Below are positions 8,432 to 16,559 of a stretch of 64,000 nt of DNA, piece by piece; positions within the stretch are counted from its first letter, which is position 1; each line of letters starts with the position of its first letter. The stretch comes from Bacillota bacterium (GTDB lineage: Bacteria; Bacillota; Clostridia; Lachnospirales; Lachnospiraceae): contig JAEZZQ010000015.1 in assembly GCA_023442465.1 (NCBI GenBank), forward strand, positions 186,001 through 250,000, written 5' to 3'. Below the pieces are notes generated by a model that made no database searches, was not told the origin of the DNA, and saw nothing but the letters and a program-made list of their open reading frames with translations. The position numbers were made by a program, and so were the translations under genes.

Positions 8432-11306
8432 CCGCTTTCAACATCTAAAAGAAAACTTACTGAACGCTGTAAATATACGTTTACTCATACTTTCTTCCGT
8501 ATTCATCGCGCTGGGTGCATTGATGATATACCGTGTGTTTGATCTTCAAATCGTAAAGGGAGAAAACTATCTGAACGATTTCAGGCTCAAGACAACGAAG
8601 ACAAGAACCCTTGCCAGTACGCGGGGGAATATTTATGACAGAGACGGCAATTATCTCGCCTATAATGAGCTGGCGTATAACGTGACCATTGAAGATGTCT
8701 ATGAGTCGGGAAGAACAAAGAATGCTAGTTTAAACGATACCATTTATCGGCTGATTCAAATGATTGAGAAAAACGGAGACAGCGTAGTCAACGATTTCAA
8801 CATCATTCTCGACAACGACGGCAATTATGCTTTTGCGGTAGAAGACAGACAGCTCATGCGTTTTCTCGCAGATATTTACGGCTATACCACTATCGATGAG
8901 ATGATGGAAAAGGGTTATAAGTACGCGACGAAGACTGCGGCGGAGGTAGTGGACGATCTGTGCAAGACCGACCGCTTCGGAATCGGAACGTATACAGACC
9001 CTGACGACAGCAAGTCATTTGTGCCCGGAATGGGATATACGAAGGAAGAGATATTAAAGCTTCTGACGATTCGTTATGCGCTGAGTACTAACAGCTTTCA
9101 GAAATACATCGCGACTACGGTAGCCTATAATGTAAGCGAAGAGACAGTAGCTGTGGTCATGGAGAACACCGGTGATCTGGATGGTGTAGACGTAGCCGAG
9201 GATACGGTAAGAAAGTACGTGGACAGTGTTTACTTCTCCCAGATCATCGGGTACACGGGTAAGGTGTCTCAAGAGGAGCTTAACGTTCTGCAGGAGCAGA
9301 ACAGCAAATATGATTTGAACGATACCGTAGGAAAATCTGGTATTGAATATTCCATGGAGGCACAGCTTCAGGGGACTAAGGGCTCTGAGGACGTAGTAGT
9401 GGACAATATGGGAAAGGTCATAGAGACCAGCAATCGTGTGGAACCCATTGCAGGCAACGATTTGTTTCTTACGATCGATAAGGATTTACAGGAGACGGTT
9501 TACGATATTCTGGAATCCAAGCTGGCCAGCATACTTCTTACGAAGATACGTAACATCAAGGAATATAAGCCGGGAGAAAACTCCTCCAGCAGCGATATTC
9601 TCATTCCCATCGATGACGTATATTTTGCTTTACTCAACAATAATATCATCGATATGAACAACTTTTCAAGCAAGGGCGCAGGAGAAAATGAAAAGGCGGT
9701 ATATGAGAGCTTCCTCGTTAAGAAGGAAGTTGTGATGAATACGTTACGCCAGGAGCTTACGGAGACGAAGACACCGTATGAAAATCTGTCCCTGGAATAT
9801 CAGGTTTATGAAAGCTTTATCACTACAATGCTGAATTCCAATGCTGTGATCATGGAATCCGAAATCGATAAATCGGACCCCACCTATAAAGCATGGGTCA
9901 CGGATGAGGTCATCAGCTTAAACGAGTACCTCAACTATGTGATTTCCAAGAACTGGGTGGATGTGACAAAACTTGACTTAGATAGTCAATATTCTAATTC
10001 CGATGAAATATACGCTCAGCTTTTAGAATATATCTTTAAAAATATCGATAACAATTCGGGCTTTAATAAAAAGATATATAAATATATGATACGCAATAAC
10101 GATATTTCCGGAAGACAGATCTGCAGCATTCTGCTGGAGCAGAAGCTGGTAGAGGTGGAGGAAGAGGAGCTGGAGCGGTTTAATTCGGGCAATCTTTCCT
10201 CTTATGATTTCATGTTAAACCGCATCGGAAATCTGGATATTACCCCGGCTCAACTGGCCCTCGATCCTCACAGCGCTTCATCAGTGGTGACGGATGTAAA
10301 TACCGGGGAGGTGCTGGCCCTCGTTTCCTATCCCGGATACGATAACAACCGAATGGCAAACGGAGTGGACGCAGACTATTTCTCGTCTTTATTAAACGAC
10401 TTATCTACGCCGATGATCAATTATGCCACATACCAAAAGACGGCTCCCGGTTCCACCTTTAAAATGGTGACAGCTACCGCCGGCCTTATGGAAGGTGTCA
10501 TAAATACTTCCAGCACCATCGTGTGTACGGGCACCTTCGATAAAATCGACCCTCCGCCCCATTGCTGGATATGGCCGAGAGGCAGCCACGGATCCTTGAC
10601 CGTATCGGGAGGCATTCGGAATTCTTGTAACAGCTTTTTCTATGAGGTAGGCTATAGGCTTGGAACCTTGGGAGACAGATACGTTCCCGACATAGGTCTT
10701 CAAAAACTGACACAATACGCTGATCTGTACGGGCTGACAGAGACCTCCGGGGTGGAAATAGAGGAATCCCAGCCGCAGGTATCCGATGAGGACTCGGTTC
10801 GTTCCGCCATCGGACAAGGTACGAATAACTATACCACTGTCGGACTTGCGCGATACGTTACAACAGTCGCTAACAGCGGAACGTGTTATAATTTAACATT
10901 ATTGGATAAATTGACGGATCACAATAAAAATACTTTGGAGGATTATTCTGCCGAGGTGCGCAATACCATCGACATGGATGCATCCTACTGGGACAGCATT
11001 CATTCCGGCATGCGTGCGGTTGTGGAGGCTAAGAGCTATTACAGCGGCTTGGGCGTAAATGTTGCCGGAAAGACCGGTACCGCGCAGGAAAGCAAGAGCC
11101 GCCCTAACCATGCTTTGTTCGTATGCTATGCTCCTTATGAGAACCCCGAAATCGCTATTGCGACGAGAGTAGCAAATGGATATACGTCGGATTATGCGGC
11201 GCAGATAGCGAAAGATATCATCCAGTATTACTATGACCTGGTGGATGAAGAAGATATAACGGGTACTGCCGAGGCTCTTACCGGCGGCAGCATCAATACG
11301 GATTAA
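8400..11306 (+). CDS. mrdA: Penicillin-binding protein 2 (elongasome transpeptidase) with large insertion
   Basis: 968 residues, much longer than the roughly 600-700 usual for PBP2. One membrane anchor lies at about 25-48, then a pedestal domain beginning ASTRGNIYDRDG. The transpeptidase motifs are S685-T-F-K688, S742-C-N744 and K891-T-G893. Between the LTIDKDLQ element (357-364) and the SSVVTDVNTGEVLALVSYPG element (about 625) lies an insertion of about 250 residues that is helical and Asn/Glu-rich. The start is uncertain: GTG at 8400 (used here) lacks a clear ribosome site, whereas TTG at 8424 has AGAGG upstream. It crosslinks peptidoglycan with RodA during elongation. Confidence 0.93.
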   Translation: MRKEVRRNLFNRFQHLKENLLNAVNIRLLILSSVFIALGALMIYRVFDLQIVKGENYLNDFRLKTTKTRTLASTRGNIYDRDGNYLAYNELAYNVTIEDVYESGRTKNASLNDTIYRLIQMIEKNGDSVVNDFNIILDNDGNYAFAVEDRQLMRFLADIYGYTTIDEMMEKGYKYATKTAAEVVDDLCKTDRFGIGTYTDPDDSKSFVPGMGYTKEEILKLLTIRYALSTNSFQKYIATTVAYNVSEETVAVVMENTGDLDGVDVAEDTVRKYVDSVYFSQIIGYTGKVSQEELNVLQEQNSKYDLNDTVGKSGIEYSMEAQLQGTKGSEDVVVDNMGKVIETSNRVEPIAGNDLFLTIDKDLQETVYDILESKLASILLTKIRNIKEYKPGENSSSSDILIPIDDVYFALLNNNIIDMNNFSSKGAGENEKAVYESFLVKKEVVMNTLRQELTETKTPYENLSLEYQVYESFITTMLNSNAVIMESEIDKSDPTYKAWVTDEVISLNEYLNYVISKNWVDVTKLDLDSQYSNSDEIYAQLLEYIFKNIDNNSGFNKKIYKYMIRNNDISGRQICSILLEQKLVEVEEEELERFNSGNLSSYDFMLNRIGNLDITPAQLALDPHSASSVVTDVNTGEVLALVSYPGYDNNRMANGVDADYFSSLLNDLSTPMINYATYQKTAPGSTFKMVTATAGLMEGVINTSSTIVCTGTFDKIDPPPHCWIWPRGSHGSLTVSGGIRNSCNSFFYEVGYRLGTLGDRYVPDIGLQKLTQYADLYGLTETSGVEIEESQPQVSDEDSVRSAIGQGTNNYTTVGLARYVTTVANSGTCYNLTLLDKLTDHNKNTLEDYSAEVRNTIDMDASYWDSIHSGMRAVVEAKSYYSGLGVNVAGKTGTAQESKSRPNHALFVCYAPYENPEIAIATRVANGYTSDYAAQIAKDIIQYYYDLVDEEDITGTAEALTGGSINTD

Positions 11307-11322
11307 TCAAAAAGGAATGTGT

Positions 11323-11348
11323 TTTGGCGCCGGGAAAGCGGCGCCAAA
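11323..11348 (+). other. GC-rich hairpin between mrdA and minC
   Basis: A perfect 9-bp inverted repeat TTTGGCGCC/GGCGCCAAA with an 8-base loop lies 16 bases after the mrdA stop. No U-tract follows, so it is not a normal terminator. It could stabilise the 3' end of the mrdA message or mark an RNA processing site separating mrdA from minCDE expression. Confidence 0.5.
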
Positions 11349-11365
11349 GCGGAATGGAGATTGAA

Positions 11366-12046
11366 ATGAGAAATGCTGTAATTATTAAGAGCTTTCAAAA
11401 CGGAATATCGGTGTATCTGGACCCGATGCTTTCTTTTGAAGAGCTTTTAAATGAAATCGCCTTTAAGTTCAAAGAGTCCAACCATTTTTTTAAAGATGCA
11501 AAAATGGCTATTTCATTGGAAGGAAGGCATTTATCGGAGGAGGAAGAACGGTATGTCCTGGATACTATAATCACCAATTCGGATCTACATATTGTCTGCC
11601 TTGTAGGAAAGGATGAGGAGACCAACCAGAATTATTTAAGAGCCTTGCAGCAATTAGAATATCGAAACAGCGATCAGGAAAATGACGGCCATTTTTACCG
11701 GGGCACTTTGAAAAATGGTCAGATATTGGAGACGGAATCGAGCATCGTCGTGCTGGGGGATGTTTATCCCGGCAGCGCTATTATTTCTACGAAGGATATC
11801 GTTATCCTGGGAGGACTTTTTGGCAAGGCCTATGCAGGAGGAAGCGGAAATGAAGGACATTTTGTAGTCGCGCTTGAAATGTCGCCGGAGAAGTTGAAAA
11901 TCGGCGATTTCAAATATAAAAATAATGAGAAACAGATAAGATGGCCCATTAAATCGAAAATACAGCCGAAAATCGCTTACGTGAAGAACAACAGAGTCGT
12001 GATGGAATCTATTACCAAAGAATTACTGAGCGACCTTACGCTATAA
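11366..12046 (+). CDS. minC: Septum site-determining protein MinC
   Basis: 226 residues from the ATG at 11366, which has GGAG six bases upstream; in-frame starts further up (11324, 11354) have none. MinC inhibits FtsZ ring assembly away from midcell. The N-terminal half is the FtsZ-binding domain. The C-terminal half is the beta-helix MinD-binding domain, with LKNGQILETESSIVVLGDV and then GGLFGKAYAGG, the Firmicutes form of the dimerisation repeat. It is followed by minD and minE. Confidence 0.92.
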   Translation: MRNAVIIKSFQNGISVYLDPMLSFEELLNEIAFKFKESNHFFKDAKMAISLEGRHLSEEEERYVLDTIITNSDLHIVCLVGKDEETNQNYLRALQQLEYRNSDQENDGHFYRGTLKNGQILETESSIVVLGDVYPGSAIISTKDIVILGGLFGKAYAGGSGNEGHFVVALEMSPEKLKIGDFKYKNNEKQIRWPIKSKIQPKIAYVKNNRVVMESITKELLSDLTL

Positions 12047-12048
12047 TA

Positions 12049-12112
12049 ATGAGTAGAGGACACTCATGAGTAAAGAGCACTCTTGAGTAAAAAATACTCA
12101 TAAGTAAAATAC
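12049..12112 (+). repeat. Tandem array of a 17-bp palindromic unit (locus 1 of 3)
   Basis: Three consecutive 17-bp units occur at 12062-12078 (ACTCATGAGTAAAGAGC), 12079-12095 (ACTCTTGAGTAAAAAAT) and 12096-12112 (ACTCATAAGTAAAATAC), preceded by a 13-base partial unit. The core ACTCATGAGT is a perfect 10-bp palindrome. The array starts directly after the minC stop and lies 73 bases before minD. Related arrays occur at 28927-28973 and 61015-61073. Confidence 0.75.
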
Positions 12113-12184
12113 ATTTATAGGTAAGGCTTACTGTCCGTCCGGACAGGCTTGGGGGACGAAATTATTCATTTTGGAGGAATCGGT

Positions 12185-12976
12185 ATGAGTGAAGTAATTG
12201 TCGTCACATCAGGAAAAGGCGGGGTAGGAAAGACTACTACCTCGGCAAACGTAGGAACGGGCTTGGCAGCCATGGGCAAGAAAGTGGTCCTCATCGATAC
12301 AGATATCGGACTCAGGAATCTGGATGTCGTCATGGGGCTGGAAAACCGGATTGTATATAATCTGGTGGATGTTATCGAAGGAAAATGCAGGGTAAAGCAG
12401 GCGCTCATCAAGGACAAGCGCCATCAAAGCCTTTATCTTATGCCCTCGGCCCAGACAAAGGATAAGACTGCTGTTACGCCGCAGCAGATGGTGAAAATGA
12501 TCCATCAGCTGAAGGAGCAGTTCGATTACATTATTCTGGACTGTCCGGCCGGAATCGAGCAGGGGTTTCAGAATGCCATCGCCGGCGCAGACAGGGCACT
12601 TGTGGTGACCACGCCGGAAGTTTCGGCTATTAGGGACGCCGACAGAATCATCGGCCTTTTGGAGGCTAACGAATTCAAACAAATCGACTTAATTATCAAC
12701 AGAATACGGTATGATATGGTGAAGAGGGGGGATATGATGAGCGCAGCGGACGTGGTTGACATCCTCTCCATTCCTCTTATCGGCATCGTACCGGACGATG
12801 AAAATGTAGTAATAGCCACCAATCAGGGAGAACCTCTTGTAGGAAATGATACTATGGCAGGGCGCGCGTATCAGAACATATGCGAACGCGTACTCGGCAA
12901 AGAAATCCCCTTTATCGACTTTGAAAAGACGATTTCTTTCTGGACAAGAGTAACTGGTATATTTCACAAAAATTAA
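12185..12976 (+). CDS. minD: Septum site-determining ATPase MinD
   Basis: 263 residues from the ATG at 12185, eight bases after TTGGAGGA. MinD binds membrane in its ATP form, recruits MinC and is released by MinE. The deviant Walker A motif SGKGGVGKTT (residues 10-19, with the signature Lys) and the DCPAGIE switch region are intact. The C-terminus FWTRVTGIFHKN is an amphipathic basic-hydrophobic stretch suitable as the membrane-targeting helix. minE follows after 12 bases. Confidence 0.96.
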   Translation: MSEVIVVTSGKGGVGKTTTSANVGTGLAAMGKKVVLIDTDIGLRNLDVVMGLENRIVYNLVDVIEGKCRVKQALIKDKRHQSLYLMPSAQTKDKTAVTPQQMVKMIHQLKEQFDYIILDCPAGIEQGFQNAIAGADRALVVTTPEVSAIRDADRIIGLLEANEFKQIDLIINRIRYDMVKRGDMMSAADVVDILSIPLIGIVPDDENVVIATNQGEPLVGNDTMAGRAYQNICERVLGKEIPFIDFEKTISFWTRVTGIFHKN

Positions 12977-12988
12977 GGAGGAGTTTTG

Positions 12989-13252
12989 ATGGGATTCGGA
13001 AATTTTTTTAAGAGGAAGAGTTCCCGGGAAATAGCCAAGGATAGATTAAAAATATTATTGATATCCGACCGGGTAAACTGCTCTCCGGAAATGATGGACA
13101 TGATAAAGACGGACATCGCAAAGGTCATTTCAAAATATATGAAGATCGATGCGAAAAGTATGGAAATACAAATCACAAAGACAGGAACAAAAGGGCGCAT
13201 GAAGACTCCGTCTTTATATGCCAACATTCCGATTATTGATGTAAATAAATAA
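12989..13252 (+). CDS. minE: Cell division topological specificity factor MinE
   Basis: 87 residues, ATG preceded by AAGGAGGAG. The N-terminal GFGNFFKRKSS is the membrane-binding helix, then the MinD-binding segment (AKDRLKILLISDR), then the beta-sheet dimer domain. MinE stimulates MinD ATPase and drives pole-to-pole patterning. Its presence implies an oscillating Min system rather than the DivIVA-anchored system of Bacillus. The stop codon is followed within two bases by a dispersed repeat. Confidence 0.95.
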   Translation: MGFGNFFKRKSSREIAKDRLKILLISDRVNCSPEMMDMIKTDIAKVISKYMKIDAKSMEIQITKTGTKGRMKTPSLYANIPIIDVNK

Positions 13253-13253
13253 A

Positions 13254-13386
13254 GTTATTGTTCACACAGTAGCTTAACACTTGCTGTTAAGCTGCGTAAG
13301 AACGTGATTCAAGAGATGATTTCTGCTTCGCGGAGCGAATTTAAATACAGAAATCATACGTTGCTGAGAACGGAGTGAACAGTAAC
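13254..13386 (-). repeat. Dispersed palindromic repeat, copy 1 (complete, reverse orientation)
   Basis: 133 bp bounded by inverted ends GTTATTGTTCAC and GTGAACAGTAAC. Inside lie two nested palindromes: GCTTAACA/TGTTAAGC-type arms near the left end, and GATTTCTG/CAGAAATC arms around the sequence TTCGCGGAGCGAA. The other copies are at 19236-19338, 50650-50756 and 62465-62614. No coding potential is apparent. It starts two bases after the minE stop and separates minE from rodA. Confidence 0.85.
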
Positions 13387-13440
13387 TAAATAAAAAAGCG
13401 GCCTGAAAATTAAAAGCGGCTTAGCTTGGAGGGAAAAAAG

Positions 13441-14550
13441 ATGCTGAAACAATACAGAATACGGGACTATGACTTTAAGCTTGTTATCTTAGTGATTTCC
13501 CTCACTGTTATCGGTATTTTCGCAGTGGGCAGTGCAAAAGAATCAATGCAGAAGACACAGATTGCCGGATTTATACTCGGCTTGTTTCTTATGGTCGTAA
13601 TTTCTCTTTTTGACTATTCTGTGCTGCTTAAGCTGTACTGGCTCTGTTATTTGGTAAATATCGTCCTTCTCGTGCTGGTGGCCGTAATGGGTGAACTGGT
13701 AAACGGTGCCCAGCGATGGGTGGAGCTGTTTGGAATTCAGTTTCAACCATCGGAAACTGCTAAAATTTTGTTGATTCTGTTTTACGCACAGTTTATAATG
13801 AGACATAGGGAAAAATTGAATACCTTCAAAAATATTGCAATATGTTGCGTGCTCATACTTCCTCCGCTTTTTTTGATCTATGATCAGCCGAATTTATCGA
13901 CTACGATAGTGCTTGCAGCGGTATTTTGTGTTATTATGTTTGTAGGCGGCGTTCACTGGAAGCTGGTGGCCGGAATACTGGCGATTACGATTCCTGCTTT
14001 TATCATAGTAATGAGTATCATCCTTCAGCCGGATCAGGAGCTGATACATAGCTATCAGCAGACACGTATTTTGGCATGGCTCCATCCGGAAGAATATTCC
14101 ACTACAGAGGCTTATCAGCAGTTGAACTCGATCATGGCAATCGGTTCCGGGCAGCTTCAAGGAAAAGGGTATAACACGAACGTAATCAGCTCCGTTAAAA
14201 ACGGTAATTTTATTTCGGAGCCCCAGACAGACTTTATCTTTGCCGTAATCGGAGAGGAGTTTGGCTTCATCGGCACATGTACGGTAATCGTACTGATCAT
14301 TCTCATCACCTTGGAATGTTTTCTGGTGGCCCGCAGGTCGAAGGATATCGCTGGCGCCATTATAGCGGCGGGAATGGCTGGACTGATTGGATTTCAAGGC
14401 TTCCTGAATATAGGCGTAACGACGGGACTGCTTCCGAATACGGGAGTTACGCTTCCTTTTGTAAGTTACGGGCTGACATCCTTAGTCAGCTTGTATATCG
14501 GAATCGGGTTCGTTTTAAACGTTGGTTTACAATGTAAAAATAAATATTAA
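13441..14550 (+). CDS. mrdB: RodA/MrdB SEDS peptidoglycan glycosyltransferase
   Basis: 369 residues from the ATG at 13441, seven bases after GGAGGG. It has about ten membrane helices and SEDS-family signatures: GAQRWVELFGIQFQPSE in the first third, and NIGVTTGLLPNTGVTLPF SYG-type sequence near the C-terminus. RodA polymerises lipid II together with the PBP2 encoded upstream. Placement directly after minCDE, with mrdA before them, favours RodA over FtsW or SpoVE. Confidence 0.92.
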   Translation: MLKQYRIRDYDFKLVILVISLTVIGIFAVGSAKESMQKTQIAGFILGLFLMVVISLFDYSVLLKLYWLCYLVNIVLLVLVAVMGELVNGAQRWVELFGIQFQPSETAKILLILFYAQFIMRHREKLNTFKNIAICCVLILPPLFLIYDQPNLSTTIVLAAVFCVIMFVGGVHWKLVAGILAITIPAFIIVMSIILQPDQELIHSYQQTRILAWLHPEEYSTTEAYQQLNSIMAIGSGQLQGKGYNTNVISSVKNGNFISEPQTDFIFAVIGEEFGFIGTCTVIVLIILITLECFLVARRSKDIAGAIIAAGMAGLIGFQGFLNIGVTTGLLPNTGVTLPFVSYGLTSLVSLYIGIGFVLNVGLQCKNKY

Positions 14551-14569
14551 CATAAGAGAGGGTATAACT

Positions 14570-14965
14570 ATGAACATTGCACTGATTGCACATGATGCAA
14601 AAAAGAAATTAATGCAAAATTTCTGTATCGCTTATAAAGGGATTTTAAGCAAGAACGAACTTTTTGCGACGGGAACGACGGGGAGGCTGATCGAAGAGGT
14701 TACGAATCTGAACGTGCATAAATATCTGGCAGGTCATCTGGGGGGTGAACAACAGATAGGTGCACAAATCGAACACAATGAAATGGATCTCGTTATTTTT
14801 CTCCGTGATCCGCTGACTCCCAAGCCACACGAGCCTGATGTCAATAATGTAGTACGTTTATGTGACGTTTACAACATTCCGTTGGCGACGAATCTGGCTT
14901 CGGCAGAACTACTGATAAAATCGCTGGATAGAGGAGATTTAGAGTGGCGTGAGATGTATAAATAA
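14570..14965 (+). CDS. mgsA: Methylglyoxal synthase
   Basis: 131 residues. Converts dihydroxyacetone phosphate to methylglyoxal and phosphate, a glycolytic overflow bypass. The MGS-fold signature is clear: IALIAHDAKKKLM at the N-terminus, FATGTTGRLIEE, LGGEQQIGAQI and FLRDPLTPKPHEPDV, where the Asp of RDPL is the expected catalytic acid. The ATG at 14570 has AGAGAGGG upstream; an upstream in-frame ATG at 14522 lies inside rodA. The last 17 bases overlap the next gene. Confidence 0.95.
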   Translation: MNIALIAHDAKKKLMQNFCIAYKGILSKNELFATGTTGRLIEEVTNLNVHKYLAGHLGGEQQIGAQIEHNEMDLVIFLRDPLTPKPHEPDVNNVVRLCDVYNIPLATNLASAELLIKSLDRGDLEWREMYK

Positions 14966-15935
14966 CAGAACTTTTTCTTTGAGTATAAGTGCGGTTTTAT
15001 TAGGAAGCATTCTTACCGGCTGCGGCAGCACGTCTTATGAAATGGCGTACTCGCCCGACTATCCGGTAAGCAGTTACCGCATTGCTGTTTCGGAAGAAGC
15101 AGTGGATACTGCTGCACCCTTTGCGGCGGATTTATGCGTTGTGGACGGGGATATTGTTGCAGATGACTTGGATCTTAGCCGGGTCAGTTCTGCGGCGCTT
15201 TTTTCCTTGTCTGCCAATGAGACCATCTTAGCGAAAAACGTATATGAGAAGCTGGCACCGGCCAGCCTGACCAAAATTATGACTGCGCTGGTAGCGCTGA
15301 AATACGGTTCCCCTGACGCGGTTCTGACCGCCTCCGCCAATGTAAAGATTACGGAGTCGGGAGCCCAGACCGTGGGAATAAAGGAAGGGGATCAGATGAC
15401 GCTGACGCAGGCGCTCCATCTGCTTCTCATCAACTCCGCAAACGATGCTGCGGTAATGATTGCAGAGGGCGTAGGCGGTTCCATAGAGGGGTTTAGCGAG
15501 CTGATGAATCAGGAAGCGAAGGAGATAGGAGCTACGAACAGCAATTTTGTGAATCCCCACGGGCTTACTGCCGACAATCATTACGTGACGGCCTATGATA
15601 TGTATCTGATTTTTAATGCAGCCCTGGAATATGACCTGATCAACGAAATCATTTCGATGCCTTCCTATACGACTGTATATAAGGACAAGAACGGAAATGA
15701 TAAAGAGATTTCTGTAAATACAACAAATCTTTACCTCCAGGGAGAGAAGAACGCTCCCGATGCGATAACGGTTATCGGCGGAAAAACCGGAACCACTAAT
15801 GCGGCAGGACACTGCCTGATCATTCTCTCCAGAGATTCGGCGGGTAAGCCCTATATTTCGGTAATTCTGCGGGCGGACGATAAGGATATTCTTTATCAGG
15901 ATATGACTGATTTGTTAAGCGAAATAAAGAATTAA
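14949..15935 (+). CDS. Lipoprotein serine-type D-Ala-D-Ala carboxypeptidase (peptidase S11)
   Basis: 328 residues from a GTG that overlaps mgsA. The N-terminus is a lipoprotein signal: basic MRCINNR, a hydrophobic core, and the lipobox LTGC with Cys25. The S11 catalytic motifs are S106-L-T-K109, S163-A-N165 and K279-T-G281. It removes the terminal D-Ala of peptidoglycan stem peptides outside the membrane. Unlike classical PBP5 it lacks a C-terminal beta domain and amphipathic anchor, and is instead held by an N-terminal lipid. LspA, which would mature it, is encoded at 20.6 kb. Confidence 0.92.
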   Translation: MRCINNRTFSLSISAVLLGSILTGCGSTSYEMAYSPDYPVSSYRIAVSEEAVDTAAPFAADLCVVDGDIVADDLDLSRVSSAALFSLSANETILAKNVYEKLAPASLTKIMTALVALKYGSPDAVLTASANVKITESGAQTVGIKEGDQMTLTQALHLLLINSANDAAVMIAEGVGGSIEGFSELMNQEAKEIGATNSNFVNPHGLTADNHYVTAYDMYLIFNAALEYDLINEIISMPSYTTVYKDKNGNDKEISVNTTNLYLQGEKNAPDAITVIGGKTGTTNAAGHCLIILSRDSAGKPYISVILRADDKDILYQDMTDLLSEIKN

Positions 15936-16025
15936 CAGTTGTTTTTTAATATAATATAAACTATAATATAAATAGGCCTATTAATAAGTTTTTATGGGCC
16001 GAATTTACTATAGGAGGGTTCACCA

Positions 16026-16445
16026 ATGGTTCAATTAATAATAGGCAATAAGGGAAAAGGCAAGACAAAACATTTACTGGATAAGGTAAATGCCGAGGTG
16101 AAAACAGCATCGGGAAATATTACATATTTGGACAAAAGTACAAAGCATATGTATGAATTGAATAACAAGATTCGTTTAATCAACGTAATGGATTATATGA
16201 TTACTAACAGCGATGAATTTCTTGGTTTTATTTGTGGTATTATATCTCAGGATCACGATTTACAGCAGATGTATTTCGACAGCTTCCTGAAGATAGCGTG
16301 TCTGGAAGGTAAGGACATCCTTCCCGCAATTGAAAAATTGGAAAAAATTGGAGAATCGTTTGGCGTAGATTTCGTTTTAAGTATTTCATTAGATGAAAAT
16401 GAATTGCCGGAAGTTATGAAATCAAAGGTTATTGTAGCTCTTTAA
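16026..16445 (+). CDS. Small P-loop protein of unknown function
   Basis: 139 residues, ATG preceded by AGGAGGG. The N-terminus contains a Walker A-like loop GNKGKGKT (residues 7-14). There is a possible Walker B-like strand (FVLSISLD) near 127-134. Nothing else is distinctive. Such proteins are sometimes labelled twitching-motility PilT-like in Clostridia, but there is no type IV pilus context here. It has its own AT-rich upstream region and is followed by a terminator. Confidence 0.75.
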   Translation: MVQLIIGNKGKGKTKHLLDKVNAEVKTASGNITYLDKSTKHMYELNNKIRLINVMDYMITNSDEFLGFICGIISQDHDLQQMYFDSFLKIACLEGKDILPAIEKLEKIGESFGVDFVLSISLDENELPEVMKSKVIVAL

Positions 16446-16500
16446 TTATAGTTGTTTTAAATCAGGAAAGTATTGTGGATTCGTTTTACTGATTTTAATT

Positions 16501-16533
16501 GGCCTCGGATACCTTGCCGGGGCCTTTCTTTTG
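16501..16533 (+). terminator. Intrinsic terminator before the HlyD-like gene
   Basis: The stem GGCCTCGG/CCGGGGCC (8 bp with one G-T pair) and loop ATACCTTG are followed by TTTCTTTT. It lies only 27 bases before the TTG start of the next gene, so transcription through it could be conditional. Confidence 0.7.
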
Positions 16534-16559
16534 CGAAGCAGCGCCCGGGAGGTCTTGGA

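Noticed and set aside
12049..12112. CRISPR array
   Set aside because: Units are only 17 bases, directly abutting without unique spacers, and there are no cas genes in the window.
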